Below are positions 23,368-34,406 of a DNA stretch of 64,000 nt, in pieces (the first letter of the stretch is position 1; every line of letters begins with the position of its first letter). The DNA is from Calliphora vicina. Taxonomy: Eukaryota; Arthropoda; Insecta; Diptera; Calliphoridae. Both the position numbers and the translations under genes were made by a program. Below the pieces are notes generated by a model. That model searched no databases, was not told the origin of the DNA, and was given only the letters and a program-made list of their open reading frames with translations. The stretch spans positions 99,274,226 to 99,338,225 of the forward strand of contig NC_088780.1 of assembly GCF_958450345.1 (NCBI RefSeq), written 5' to 3'.

Positions 23368-25464
23368 CATTAGAGTGCTCCAAAAAAATAAAATTGCGAA
23401 TTTTGACCGTCCCCCCCTCTAGAATTGTTCTATGTATTGTAGAAACACGTTGTGTAAAATATTAGGATGATAGGATAACGTTAACTGGTGGCGCAACGAC
23501 GCTGAAGTTTTGAGGTGCATTTACAAGGGGAAAATGTGCAATTTTTTCAGTTTTTGTAAAAATTTTGCCATTAAATAATGACTTTTACAATTTAATTTAA
23601 AAGAATCGAAATGTGTACGTAATTGTCGTTATAATAAGGTATAAAAGACAAAAATTGGTGAAAAAATTTTAAAGTTATTAAAAAATCGCCAGGCCATTAA
23701 CGTGTCTCAGGCCACTAGAACAAGAAATTTATGAACAAAATTAACATATTTTGAGAAATATTAAAATAGAAGCTTACTTTTACTTAAAATATATCCATAT
23801 TTACTTGTATATGAGTTTTTGTCCTCGTAGGATACCGTTAACCTATTCGCAGGTATGACCAAAAAAATTTAATTTTTTTAACGGCAGTTTCAAAACTCCA
23901 ATTTAAAATTTTTAAAAATTTTGTTAAACAAATTTCAGAATTTTTTGATCATCACATGGGGATTTATTGACAACATAATAGGGAATAAAAATGTGAAAAA
24001 AGTATGTCAATACCTCTTATACTTTTTCCGTACCTGCGATATAAATTTTGCGATTTTCGAGAAAAACTAATTTTTTGGCCATATTTTGGGGAATGACTAG
24101 AATTTCCTTACTGTAATGATTTTTAAGTAAAAGCTATTCAGAATAATATAGCCCAGGTAATTTTAAATATAGTCTGAAAGTTTTACTAAAATCGGAAAAC
24201 TTTAACCCTTAAATCGTGAAGGTCAAAGGTCAATTTTTTCAATATTTGGAATTTCTCATGGAAAGATAGCGAATATTATATATTTTTAGGCCGATTTTAA
24301 TGAAACTTAAGAAAAATATAAAATGAAGTCTAGTATTCACATTAACAGTACAAAAATGGAAATTAACCCTTAAGAGTACTTGGGGTCAAAATTAATGTGT
24401 TTTTCGTGATTTTAAAAGTTGAGGGTCATTTGGACCCCAAGTGCTATTAAGGGTTAATTTCCATTTTTGTACTGTTAATGTGAATACTAGACTTCATTTT
24501 ATATTTTTCTTAAGTTTCATAAAAACCGGCCCAAAAATATATAATATTTCGCTATCTTTCCATGAGAAATTCCAAATATTGAAAAAATTGACCTTTGACC
24601 TTCACGATTTAAGGGTTAAAGTTTTCCGATTTTAGTAAAACTTTCAGACTATATTTAAAATTACCTGGACTATATTATTCTGAATAGCTTTTACTTAAAA
24701 ATCATTACAGTAAGGAAATTCTGGTCATTCCCCAAAATATGGCCAAAAAAATAGTTTTTCTCGAAAATCGCAAAATTTATATCGCAGGTACGGAAAAACT
24801 ATAGGAGGTATTGACATACTTTTTTCACATTTTTATTCCCTATTATGTTGTCAATAAATCCCCATGTGATGATCAAAAAATTCTGAAATTTGTTTAACAA
24901 AATTTTTAAAAATTTGAAATTGGAGTTCTGAAACTGCCGTTAAAAAATTTAATTTTTTTGGTCATATCTGCGAATAGGTTAACGATATCCTACGAGGACA
25001 AAAACTCATATACAAGTAAATATGGATATATTTTAAGTTAAAATAATCTTCTATTTTAATATTTCTCAAAATATGTTAATTTTGTTCATAAATTTCTTGT
25101 TCTAGTGGCCTGAGGCATGTTAATGGCCTGGCGATTTTTTAATAACTTTAAAATTTTTTCACCAATTTTTGTCTTTTATATCTTATTATAACGACAATTA
25201 CGTACACATTTCGATTCTTTTAAATTAAATTGTAAAAGTCGTTATTTAATGGCAAAATTTTTACAAAAACTGAAAAAATTGCATATTTTCCCCTTGTAAA
25301 TGCACCTCAAAACTTCAGCGTCGTTGCGCCACCAGTTAGCGTTATCCTATCATCCTAATATTTTACACAACGTGTTTCTACAATACATAGAACAATTCTA
25401 GAGGGGGGGACGGCCTGTACCTAGAAAGTTTTTTCCGTCCATACAATCTTGGAGCACTCTAATG
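23368..25464. mobile_element. 2.1 kb near-perfect palindrome (giant fold-back element)
   Basis: It starts CATTAGAGTGCTCCAA and ends TTGGAGCACTCTAATG, with TA on both sides (23366..23367, 25465..25466; the wider flank TGTACA is also repeated). The two ~1.03 kb arms match almost throughout: CTGGTGGCGCAACGACGCTG against CAGCGTCGTTGCGCCACCAG, and GTTAACCTATTCGCAGGTAT against ATATCTGCGAATAGGTTAAC. The ~38 bp centre lies at about 24390..24428, flanked by CTTGGGGTC and GGACCCCAAG. Scattered differences between the arms show they have diverged. A stretch near the right end (GGCCTGTACCTAGAAAG) has no left partner. No long reading frame. Superfamily unknown. Confidence 0.9.
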
Positions 25465-25512
25465 TACATTGCCCACTTTCAGCGTACAGCATCCTAAATT
25501 TATCAAGAACAC

Positions 25513-25805
25513 AAAAAACAACAACAACGCCAAACGAAACAGAACACCAAAAGAAAAAACAAAAACAAAATACGCAAGGCAATGAAACCAACACACATCC
25601 AAACATACGTTTAATTGTATAAAAAACAACAACAACGCCAAAAGAAACAAAACACAAAAGAAAAACAAAATACGCAAAGCTTGCACATCCACACAACCAA
25701 ACAAACGGTTAGTTGTATAAAAAACAACAACAACGCCAAAAGAAACAAAACACAAAAAAAAACAAAATACGCATAGCTTGCACATCCAACCATACGTTTT
25801 GTTGT
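25513..25805 (+). repeat. Tandem repeat, ~100 bp unit, three copies
   Basis: Units begin AAAAAACAACAACAACGCC at 25513, 25621 and 25719 (spacings 108 and 98). Each contains ACGCAA or ACGCATAGC and TTGCACATCC and ends near TTGTAT. CAA/AAC richness leaves the minus strand open in several frames, which explains the valine/phenylalanine-rich frames there; they are not genes. Confidence 0.9.
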
Positions 25806-25856
25806 TTTTTTCTCAAAGCATGCAATACATTGTGTTTTTTGATGAAATTTTCAGAG

Positions 25857-26018
25857 GTTGTCTCGGATTTTTGCTCATATCTCCGTTATTTATGGACGGA
25901 TTTTGCTGATTTTAAATAGCAAAATTCTCGAAAGTATGTCTGACAGAAATGTTGAAGATTTGGATCCCGGAGATATCTGGGGCCTTCAGAAAATTGATTT
26001 CAACAGACAGACAGACAG

Positions 26019-26088
<70 letters not shown>

Positions 26089-26228
26089 GGACATGGCTTA
26101 ATCGACTCCGCTATCTATAAGGATCCAGAATATATATACTTTATAGGGTCGGAAATGAAAAATGTAGAAATTACAAACGGAATGACAAACTTATATATAC
26201 CCTTCTCACGAAGCTGAAGGGTATAAAA
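25857..26228 (+). mobile_element. mini-me/DINE-1-like 3' half with (AGAC)n
   Basis: It begins at GGTTGTCTCGGATTTTTGC and carries the subtype A middle block, an AGAC run of about 22 units (26002..26092) and a nearly intact 3' end (AAGCTGAAGGGTATAAAA). The 119-codon frame here is the family's shared open interior. Confidence 0.85.
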
Positions 26229-26361
26229 ATATATACACATATCTATGCACATATTATGAAAAAACAAATATGTTTAGTTAGAACAAAGTAAAAGCAGTAG
26301 TAAATATTTGAAATAATCCAACTCATTGTTGATATAGTTACAGCAATAGTTAGTTACATAT

Positions 26362-27284
26362 GGACAATTCCATGTCATCGTACGTGACATTTGTACGCCT
26401 ATAGAGTGAAATAGATTTTGCAAAAATAAGAGTATTTGAAAAATAATTCGAAAAATAAAGTTTATTTCGAAATATAGTTCTCCAAATATCGAGCGAAATA
26501 AGGGTATATCGTACGTGACATAAAACGGAAGTAATTTTGAGGTACATGAAGAAATATGCGAAAATTACTTCCACTAATCCAAATATTTTTCCTTTACAAT
26601 CCGTCATATTTAAATAAAAACAATCTCTGGATGATTTTATAATAAATAAAATTTAATATCGTACGTGACATTTGTACGCCTAGATTGTACGAGATAGATT
26701 TTGCAAAGAGTATAATTTGTTCTTTATGTTCCATTCAGAGGGTACTATATTTACAAAAAAAAAAAAATAAGTTCTTTCGAAACATTGTTGTCCAAAATAT
26801 CAAGCGAAATAAGGGTATAGCGTACGTGACATAAAACGGAAGTAATTTTGAGGTACATGTAGAAATATGCGAAAATTTGCGAATCTTACGCTAAACCAAA
26901 TATGATTGTTTAAATAAAAACAATCTTTGGATGATTTTATAATAAATAAAATTAAATATCGTACGTGACATACCGTACATGACAGATTTTTCTTTTCTAA
27001 TAAAACAATATATATTCTGTAAATATATGTATACAAAAATTAAAAAATAAATTGAAAATATACATTCGGTTTCAATAAACAATTTGATAATAGCAAATAA
27101 AACAATCAGACTCAAATTCATTTCATACTACATGCTAATTGGGATCTTAGTTTTTTAAACTATTATTTTTGCACTTATAGTAATAGTAACTTTTTAGAGT
27201 TTTCTCCTATTGAAATCATTTTGAAAAAAAGTTTCAGGGGTTTTTGTTTTTTCAGTCGTGGTTGTCATTCTCATGGAATTGCCC
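26362..27284. mobile_element. Element with GG(A/G)CAATTCCATG ends and internal direct repeats
   Basis: The left end GGACAATTCCATGTCATCG and right end CATGGAATTGCCC are inverted, with ATAT on both sides. Inside are two long direct repeats starting at 26377 and 26658, with a third start at 26958 (spacings 281 and 300). The motif CGTACGTGACAT opens each unit and also recurs at about 26511 and 26822. The unit bodies share GTACGCCTA, AAACGGAAGTAATTTTGAGG and GGATGATTTTATAATAAATA. No protein of any size is encoded. Confidence 0.8.
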
Positions 27285-27491
27285 ATATACAATGTTGTAT
27301 GTCTAGTAGGAGAATTTCATTAAAAAAAAAAACACACTTATTTATGCACATTCAAATAAAATATATAAAATAAATTACATTTATTCTTAAAAAGAAATTC
27401 TTTGCAAATATATAAAAATGACAAATATTAAACAGAAATATCTTTTTGAGGTTTTACTTTTGTGAGTTGTATATAAATACATGTAGATATT
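27285..27491. other. Short unassigned spacer
   Basis: Nothing recognised. Confidence 0.3.
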
Positions 27492-28251
27492 TAAGGAGTG
27501 AGATCGAAAAAAAATCTTAACATACACAAATGTTAATAAAAAAGCAACCACTAAACCTGCAGCTTTGATTTAATAATGATGAATTAATTAACCTTTTCCG
27601 GAAACGCTTACATTAAGGTTTTTATTGAGCTTTCTGTTACTTTTTTCGAACAGATAATCCATCTCCGTTTAAAATTTACCACACTTTTGGACACCTTCCT
27701 TTTTTGTGCTCTTCAATTCTCTTTTAACAAGAGCCCAATATCTCTCCACTGGTCTTAGCTCCAGGCAGTTTTGAGAATTTTTTTCTCTTGGTACAAATAT
27801 TTTTTGTATAAAATTTGACTTCAATTTCCCTGATCTATCTTTGGCCTCTAAATTTTTAGCAGAGTTCCTGTCAGGACCTTTTTTAAGCCTTGTATATTTT
27901 TAAACCTTTTCGTACCAAATAGTCCGAGTGCTGAGCCAACCGGTCTGCTTTCCTAGCGGACATGTTGGGAGTTCCTTTGAAAATACATTCTATTTATTGG
28001 CTTTAAAAAAATCATGTGGGTCATTCCTATTCCTATCTATCAACGGACAAGTTCTCCTGATACTGTTTAATAACATTGGAATCAGTTAGACGGCAGACTT
28101 TTGGCCAACTTTTTGTAGGACCAAGTTGGGTTTTGTTGAAAATATTTCATAATTTTAATATGCACTTTTTTCTCGTCACTCATTTTAATCAGATTAAAAA
28201 CAAATGAACATAATTGAACTTGTGTTAAGGTTTTTTCGTTCTCACTCCTTA
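27492..28251 (-). mobile_element. DD37E Tc1/mariner element, copy 4 (deleted centre)
   Basis: The inverted ends are complete (TAAGGAGTGAGATCGAAAAA and TTTTTTCGTTCTCACTCCTTA). The body jumps from the C-terminal transposase part (CAAGAGCCCAATATCTCTCC, 27727..27746) straight to the N-terminal third (about 27815 on). The catalytic core is gone, giving a 760 bp MITE-like derivative. Confidence 0.85.
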
Positions 28252-28379
28252 TATACTTACAAATAAATAAATATAAATAGTATGTATGTAATTGTTTCTA
28301 CATGACTTTCAAGTATAAATAAATCAAACAGCAGAGCTATAAAATTGTTTAATTAAATAACATAATAAAGAAATTTTAA

Positions 28380-28560
28380 TTTGAATCCTACCCGATATTG
28401 ATGTAACATTAATGCTCCTAAGTTTATTATAGGGCTTCGGAAAGTGGATTTCATCCGATATACAGAAGTTCGTATAGCTGTAATGATACATATATATACT
28501 TTTCGCAAATGGATATTGTAGAAACTCCAAAAGGAAATTGAAGAATATATTTTAGGACTC
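28380..28560 (-). mobile_element. Strongly diverged mini-me/DINE-1-like relic
   Basis: CCCGATATTGATGTA, AGGGCTTCGGAAAGTGGATT and ATATATATACTTTTCG, in that order, recall the subtype B block and the 3' block of the family. No ends survive. Orientation is uncertain because the order reads on the plus strand but the flanks are lost. Confidence 0.4.
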
Positions 28561-28561
28561 T

Positions 28562-29187
28562 CAGGAACCAAAATATTTAGTTGTTATTAAGAAATTACTC
28601 ATTTATCATTTATATTGTAGACATTTTGAAAATTATAAAAATATTTTTATACTCTCCTGTAAATGTTTACATTTTTGTACTTTTAAGTACATATGGAGTG
28701 TCTGCTTGTTGGATTTAATAAAAGAAATTGTTCTGGGATACGTAGTAATGACTGTAGATATATGTACTTCAATTGTATAAAATAAGAATCAAGAGTAAAA
28801 ATACATATTTTACATTTTCATATTTCAACATTTACTTACATTTCATATATATATTTTGGTTTTTTGCTAAAATAAATATTGATTTTTCATATGCACTTGC
28901 TTTTATATGAACGCAAATTTCAAATGGTTACTATATATGTACAATTGTAGATGCAAATCCAGTAGTAGTAACCCAGCGGGATAACGTGTTAGGACTTCAG
29001 CTGTAGGGCCTTTTAAAAGACCTATTTACACATTATAAAAGACAAATTTTGCCAGAATTCCGAATACTGGTATTAAGACCTAATCTCATATCAAAACTAA
29101 ATATTCGATCGGACTCAGTTGTATGCTGAATTCATTAAGAATATTGTCTTAAAAGGTTCCGAAATTAGGCTTGCCTTTTCTGGCCTT
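28562..29187. other. Unassigned stretch
   Basis: AT-rich to 28930, then a somewhat richer part (28970..29180) with no recognisable coding or repeat structure. Confidence 0.35.
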
Positions 29188-29618
29188 TTAATTCTTTGCA
29201 GTTTAGTGGTTAGTTTACTAACCACCTTTTCTATAGTCTTTAAAACATAGTTTATTGCCATCTATTGGCATTTTGCTAAACAATTAAATTTTTGGAATTC
29301 ATTGTTTATGTTTTTTTGCAAAACTTTGCTGTCAGGTTGCTCTGGTTAGGATAAATATATTAATTTGAAAATATTGTAAAAATCAGTTTTTTTAAGAGAC
29401 TTTCACGCATTCAATAAAAAAGGACAGAGTGTTTTTGTCGTTTATCGAATTCAGTGTTACTTTGCTATTTCAAGTCAAAACTATTAGATTTCATAAAAAT
29501 GTATACGAAACGAAAATTTTTAGCCAACAGCCATGGTGGTTAGTAAACTAACCACCTTACTCCATAAAAAACCTTGGATTGGGGTGGTTTTTTTATGTTT
29601 TGATTTAGTTGTTATTAC

Positions 29619-30553
29619 CAGGGAAACCGGAAATATGCTCTAAAAAAAACATTTTAGGCGCTTTAAATATGCAGTAAAAACTTTAAAATATGCTCTTAAA
29701 ATTTAAAAAATATGCTCTTAAAAAAACAAACTTTTAATTTTTAATAATTTTTAACCAAAAAAAATTTACTTAAATTTTCAAATAAAAATCGTTGTTATTG
29801 GATCTGAAAACATTTTTATACATATAAAATTTTCTTTCGACATCAACTGATGTTACAGGAGCAAATTTAAAAGACAATATTTCTTTAACACTTAGAATGG
29901 TTGAGTTTGAATTAGAACTAAAATTTGATATTTAGATGGAGCTATATTAAAATAGTGCTTATTTTATATTAAAACAAGTAAGAGAGCTATATTCGGCTAT
30001 GCCAAATCTTATATACCCTTCACCTAATTATACTTCAAAATAAAAAATTTAAATATTTTTAGGTGAACAAAAATTTTTTTTCAGTTTTTTAATTTTTTGG
30101 AAAAAAAATTTTTTTTTTTTTAGGTGAACATTTTTTTCTGTTTTTTAATTTTTTGGATAAAAAAATTTTTCGAATTGTTATTTTAAATTTAAAAAAAATG
30201 TCTGTTTTTTAAATTTTTTTTTTTGGTGAAAAGCCATCTATTTTTCAATTTTGAATTTTAAACAAAGGAAGTAAAAACCTGTAACACAACAGCGAAAAAT
30301 AAGTAAGACAAAATTTGTTTTTGATAAACTCAAAATATGCTATTAAACAGTAAAATATGCTCTAAAAACGCAAAATATGACATAAATATGCTCTTAAAAC
30401 AAATATATGTAAAAATATGTATTTAAGGGTAAAATATGCACTAACAAATCGATGCCAAAATTCTTAAATAGTTCTGAAACGTGTAAATATCTTATCCATG
30501 TGCTCATTAGACTCACCAGAAAAAACATGCATTTGCATATTTTGGTTTCCCTG
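29619..30553. mobile_element. hAT-type non-autonomous element with 8-bp duplication
   Basis: It starts CAGGGAAACCGGAAATATGC and ends GCATATTTTGGTTTCCCTG. GTTATTAC occurs on both sides (29611..29618 and 30554..30561). CAGGG ends with an 8-bp duplication identify hAT. Both subterminal regions carry many AAATATGCTCT-like motifs (at least four near the left, five near the right), the usual pattern of hAT transposase-binding repeats. No transposase frame. A mini-me 5' fragment lies inside. Confidence 0.92.
29973..30240 (+). mobile_element. mini-me/DINE-1-like 5' fragment inside the hAT element
   Basis: AACAAGTAAGAGAGCTATAT, the hairpin ATTCGGC-TAT-GCCAAAT (one mismatch), TATACCCTTCACC and the A/T-run region up to TTTTGGTGAAAAG. 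It then stops. Confidence 0.8.
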
Positions 30554-30617
30554 GTTATTACTTTTAATTACAAACTAACCTTGATTAAAGTAAAAATGCA
30601 AATTGTTTTGATTTTAA

Positions 30618-31453
30618 CCCTCTAACCGGGAAACATTAAAAAGCTAAAAAAAAAGTTGTTGAATAATTTTTTTAGAAACTAATTTTACTTCTATTTTTAT
30701 TCAGTAATAAAAAGCCAATTTGGCAAAAATAATATTACATAGTAATACAATAAACCTAAGTATAAAAAACAAGGTTTAAATATTCAGTAAATTTCATGTT
30801 ACAATACTATCAAATGGGTGATAAAAAAAGTATAGATAAGTATGTCAAGATTTAATAAAAAAGAGACAAATAAAATACGGTCCAGTTAGGGATAACGAAA
30901 ACAAGAACAACATTAATTGAAGAGATCACAAAGGGTCTGTAAAAGTTTTACTTTGAAAACATTATTAGAGTGCGTGAAAACACACAACTCAAATGTCAGA
31001 CTATTCCAATAACCTGTGATCCTAACAACGAAAGACTTACTGAAAAAAGATTTAAATATCATAGGGGGAACAAAGTGAGGATTTCTGTTGCGAGGAGAAA
31101 AAATAAATGCATCGCATATAACAGAAGGTCTACCAGTTTTCATAATTTTACAAAACTTTAGCAAATTACGAAGCTTTACAAATTCATTAAGAGAACAACC
31201 AAGAAAGCATTTCACAGACTCGGAAATATGTTCTCTACGTCGAATGTTAAAAGCAAATCTAACTATCGAATTCACCAAGCGCTTCAATCTAGTAAGACAT
31301 AAACCGATAGTCCCGGATACAACTTCAAAACAAAACAGGTGCAAAACGAGACCAATGTTCTTTTTCTGTCGTTTTTAAAACCGATTCCGACAATGATTGG
31401 ATTCTGTGACAACCCCGAATTGGTGTTTTGAGGCACTCTTGGGTGTTAGAGGG
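30618..31453. mobile_element. TTAA-flanked unit with CCCTCTAAC ends (piggyBac-like termini)
   Basis: TTAA at 30614..30617 and 31454..31457, with CCCTCTAACCGGG at the left and the inverted GTGTTAGAGGG at the right. CCY-type termini next to TTAA fit piggyBac-like transposons. The content, however, is not a piggyBac gene but a minus-strand LINE fragment, so the unit is either a MITE invaded by a LINE or a chance bracket. The inverted match is only about 9 bases. Confidence 0.6.
30913..31378 (-). pseudogene. Non-LTR retrotransposon reverse transcriptase, C-terminal fragment
   Basis: The minus frame shows the end of a LINE ORF2: LTRLKRLVNSIVRFAFNI, RRREHISESVKCFLGCSLNE, then FSPRNRNPHFVPP, SFVVRITGYWNSL and SNNVFKVKLLQTL. 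RR.EHIS, the VR.T..WN.L block and F...L are the conserved tail found in Jockey/CR1-like ORF2 proteins, after the reverse transcriptase core. About 143 codons are free of stops. The reverse transcriptase core and endonuclease are absent (5' truncation is usual for LINEs). AT-rich sequence from 30912 down to about 30640 may be its 3' UTR. The clade is my inference. Confidence 0.8.
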
Positions 31454-31492
31454 TTAAACTTAGACACAAAAAAACGTGGCTGAAAGAGTTAA

Positions 31493-32105
31493 TATGAGTA
31501 CCTGTGCAGACATTACATGTGAAAGTCGGAAAGTCTCCATGCAGGCCTTTAATGTAAGATCACCCAATAAATAGCCTTTCTTAAGTAGTCCTTCTATCGG
31601 TCATCTAACAAGGAGCTAGTAGGCAAGGAATTGCTTCCACTGACACTCTGAAAGTCCTTGTGTCTGCCAAATAAGGCCTTAAGAAAGGCCACTTTATTAC
31701 TACCTTTATCCCTTTGGGATGTAATTATTGCTGAGTATTTAAAATATTTTATTAACATGCATCACAACTACAACAGCAGCAAAAAAAAAAACTCCTTCAA
31801 TTTCCTATGAATTTTTTACTTTTTGATGTTTTATAATAAATTTTTAATACAACTCTTTATTTATAGTATATTTTTGTTTGTGTTTTCTGGGTATTATATA
31901 AATAAAATAGAAAATAAAATAAATAAAAAAAACTATATATAAACTTTAAATGGAAAATTCTAGGGATTTTGTTTTGTGTTTAATTGTAAATATAACGATT
32001 ATAACATCAAAGATTTAAGTTTTGCACATAAAGAAATTTTTATTCATTAAGGCTGGCTATCGAAATTATTATAAAATTTTACAAAAGGGTTCTTTCTGCC
32101 CCTTA
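31493..32105. other. Unassigned stretch
   Basis: A richer part (31500..31740, with ATAAGGCCTTAAGAAAGGCC) is followed by AT-rich sequence. I recognise no family. Confidence 0.35.
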
Positions 32106-32835
32106 TTATACCCTACACAACCATAGTGGGGAGGGTATTATGCGTTTGTGCAGATGTTTGTAACGCCCAAAAATAATAGTCTAACACACACCTTAAAGTA
32201 TACCGATCGACTTAGAATCGCTTTCTTAGTCGATTAAACGATGTCCGTCCGTCTGGTTCGCTGGCTGGCTGTCCAAGTAAACCTTGTGCGCAGAGTACAG
32301 GCCGCATTTTTGAAGATATTTCTATCAAATTTGGTACATATTATTTTTTCGGCCCAAGGACCAAGCTTATTGAAACTGGCTGAAATCGATTCATTATTTC
32401 ACCTAGCCCCCATACAAATGTCCTTCCGAAATTGGACTTTATCGGTCATAAATGTTTAATTTATAAATGTATCTCCACAAATTGCGCTCCAAATAAGTTT
32501 TATATATACAAAATTCATGTCACCAAAATTTTGTTACGATCGGTCCATAATTAGTCATAGCTCCCATATAGACCCGCTTCCGAAAATCACTTTAACGTGC
32601 ATAAATCGCTTAAAAATTTTAGTATACTCACAAAATTCAACATAGTAAACTTTCAGACATAAGTCACACTACCTAATTTCATGGTGATCGGTACATAATT
32701 GGTCATAGCCCCCACTTCCGAAAGTCACTCAAAAATATAAATTATTGAAATTTTAAAAGAAAAATGTTTTTGCTCTTTTACTTAGTGTAGGGTATTATAT
32801 GGTCGGGCTTGACCGACCATACTTTCTTACTTGTT
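32106..32835 (-). mobile_element. DINE-1 sister-family element, full length (copy 1)
   Basis: On the minus strand it begins ACAAGTAAGAAAGTATGGTC, with the hairpin TGGTCGG-TCAAG-CCGACCA, then ATACCCTACACTAAG. It ends near 32106 with the inverted GTGTAGGGTAT. A GTCCGTCCGTCTGGTTCG run lies at 32250. The 5' tip, the hairpin, the subterminal inverted repeats and the GTCY run repeat the mini-me design, but the hairpin and body sequence are different. No protein. The 72-codon frame at 32241..32459 is not a gene. Confidence 0.82.
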
Positions 32836-32836
32836 T

Positions 32837-34402
32837 TTTGTGAAATTCTTAAATTTTTTTAAATTTTAAGACGTCATATTTTTGGACTGAAAAGGGTCTA
32901 GAGCCAAAAAGTCTATGATTTAATAAACACTTGCAATAAATAATAACTGCTAAAATCGGAGATGATAAATCCGACTGCTTTAGGATGGATCATCCCAAAA
33001 ATTAATAATAGAAATAGAAACTCAATTTGTATTTTCGTAATCTAAAATTTACGATTTAAGATAAAAAAAAGTAAAAAAATTTCTAATTTTACTTAAAATC
33101 CGCTATATTTCTGTAGAGAGATATAGACAAAAAGTGTAAACCAAGCAAAGATTCAAACTTAGACATACATTTAAAAACCCATAAGAAAACGAAAGAAAAT
33201 ATTCAGTTTCCAAATCCCTTTGAATTTTCAATATTTTACATTAATTCATCTTTTTAAATGTCCAATAGCCACAGCCACAGACCATAATCCAAAACTTTTT
33301 GCTACATATTATTTGTGCCTTCAAAATTTCTACATGTGTAAGTATGATGTATCCATATTAAATAATATGCTTTCCAGTTCAATAAACTTTATAGATTTTC
33401 TATTAATTATAATGAATGGCAAATAGAAACAAAAACACACAAACAAATGTACATATATCAATTCTTTTGACTAGCTTACGAGTTGCATTATTGTTATGAA
33501 TAAATTTACACTCTCATTACAAAAATATCTTTCAATACTTTTCATCTATTAATGCTGATGCCTGTGTTCATAGAAGAGGATTATTTCTATATAAATATTT
33601 GAAATCCACAAATATAATGATACACATTTATATAATCAATTAAAATGGTACAGAAATATTCCGGCAGTTTGTGTACACAACATAATAACACATTTCCAAG
33701 GATTTTATTTGGCAATTATTACAATTGTCTCCTACTTGATTACCAGTGGCTAGTAAAATCGCTACACAAGTAGTACTTCACATAAATATCTTAATATGGT
33801 TATATTTTTTCAGCGAATTGACTTTAATGCAGAGCTAACCAAATGTTATCATGTGCTTTAAATCACTACACTACTTTAAAGAATACTAGTGGTCACAACT
33901 GTAACTAGTGTATTGTATATAAAACATTTTAGTTAATACAAAATTGTTTATGGCTACTTTTAGATTTGCAGGGCTATTACATGTATATGTTTATTTTATT
34001 TATATTAAAATATACATTTAGATAATGTTATTTAATTGTAGTATTTAATTAGAATAATTTTTGCAATGTAAATTGTATATCCTTTCTATAAAATCTACAA
34101 CAATTTTCTAATGTTAAATAAAACTAACAATTACTGGCAGACTATTGAATATTGAAATAAAATTAAAAGAGCGTGAAGTGAATTTTACTCGTTCAAAAGA
34201 AGAAATTAACCCTTTAACGCCTAATCCTCGATTCAATTGTGGAATTTTTAAGAAATTTCATACAAACGATGTTTAAGACATTTATATTTATATGTACAAT
34301 ATATTTTATTTTTATCTTATGCACCTGAACCTGTGTCATCTGTGTATTTTTCTAACCACTCCTTTTTTTCCTATTTTAACGTAACAATCTGAAAAATAGC
34401 TA
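32837..34402. other. Unassigned AT-rich stretch
   Basis: No element recognised. A lone TTAACCCTTTAACGCC at 34206..34221 looks like a piggyBac-type left end with no clear partner. The 68-codon frame at 33220..33426 has no motif. Confidence 0.4.
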
Positions 34403-34406
34403 TTAA

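Larger units (their letters stand above)
29192..31488. mobile_element. TTAA-flanked GTGGTTAG element, copy with two insertions
   Basis: TTAA at 29188..29191 and 31489..31492 flank a unit whose ends are TTCTTTGCAG and the inverted CTGAAAGAG. Inside are GTGGTTAGTTTACTAACCACC (29203..) and its inverse near 29535, two near-palindromic motifs of 9+2+9 bases. The same unit, uninterrupted and in the other orientation, is at 34407..34922. TTAA targets are the mark of piggyBac-like elements; no piggyBac protein is present. Confidence 0.75.

Noticed and set aside
23368..25464. Palindrome as a sequencing or assembly fold-back artefact
   Set aside because: Arms differ at scattered positions and one arm has extra sequence near the end, which an artefact would not show. 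Long reads would settle it.
25421..25793. Hydrophobic minus frames resembling membrane proteins
   Set aside because: They are the complement of the CAA/AAC-rich ~100 bp tandem repeat and repeat with it.
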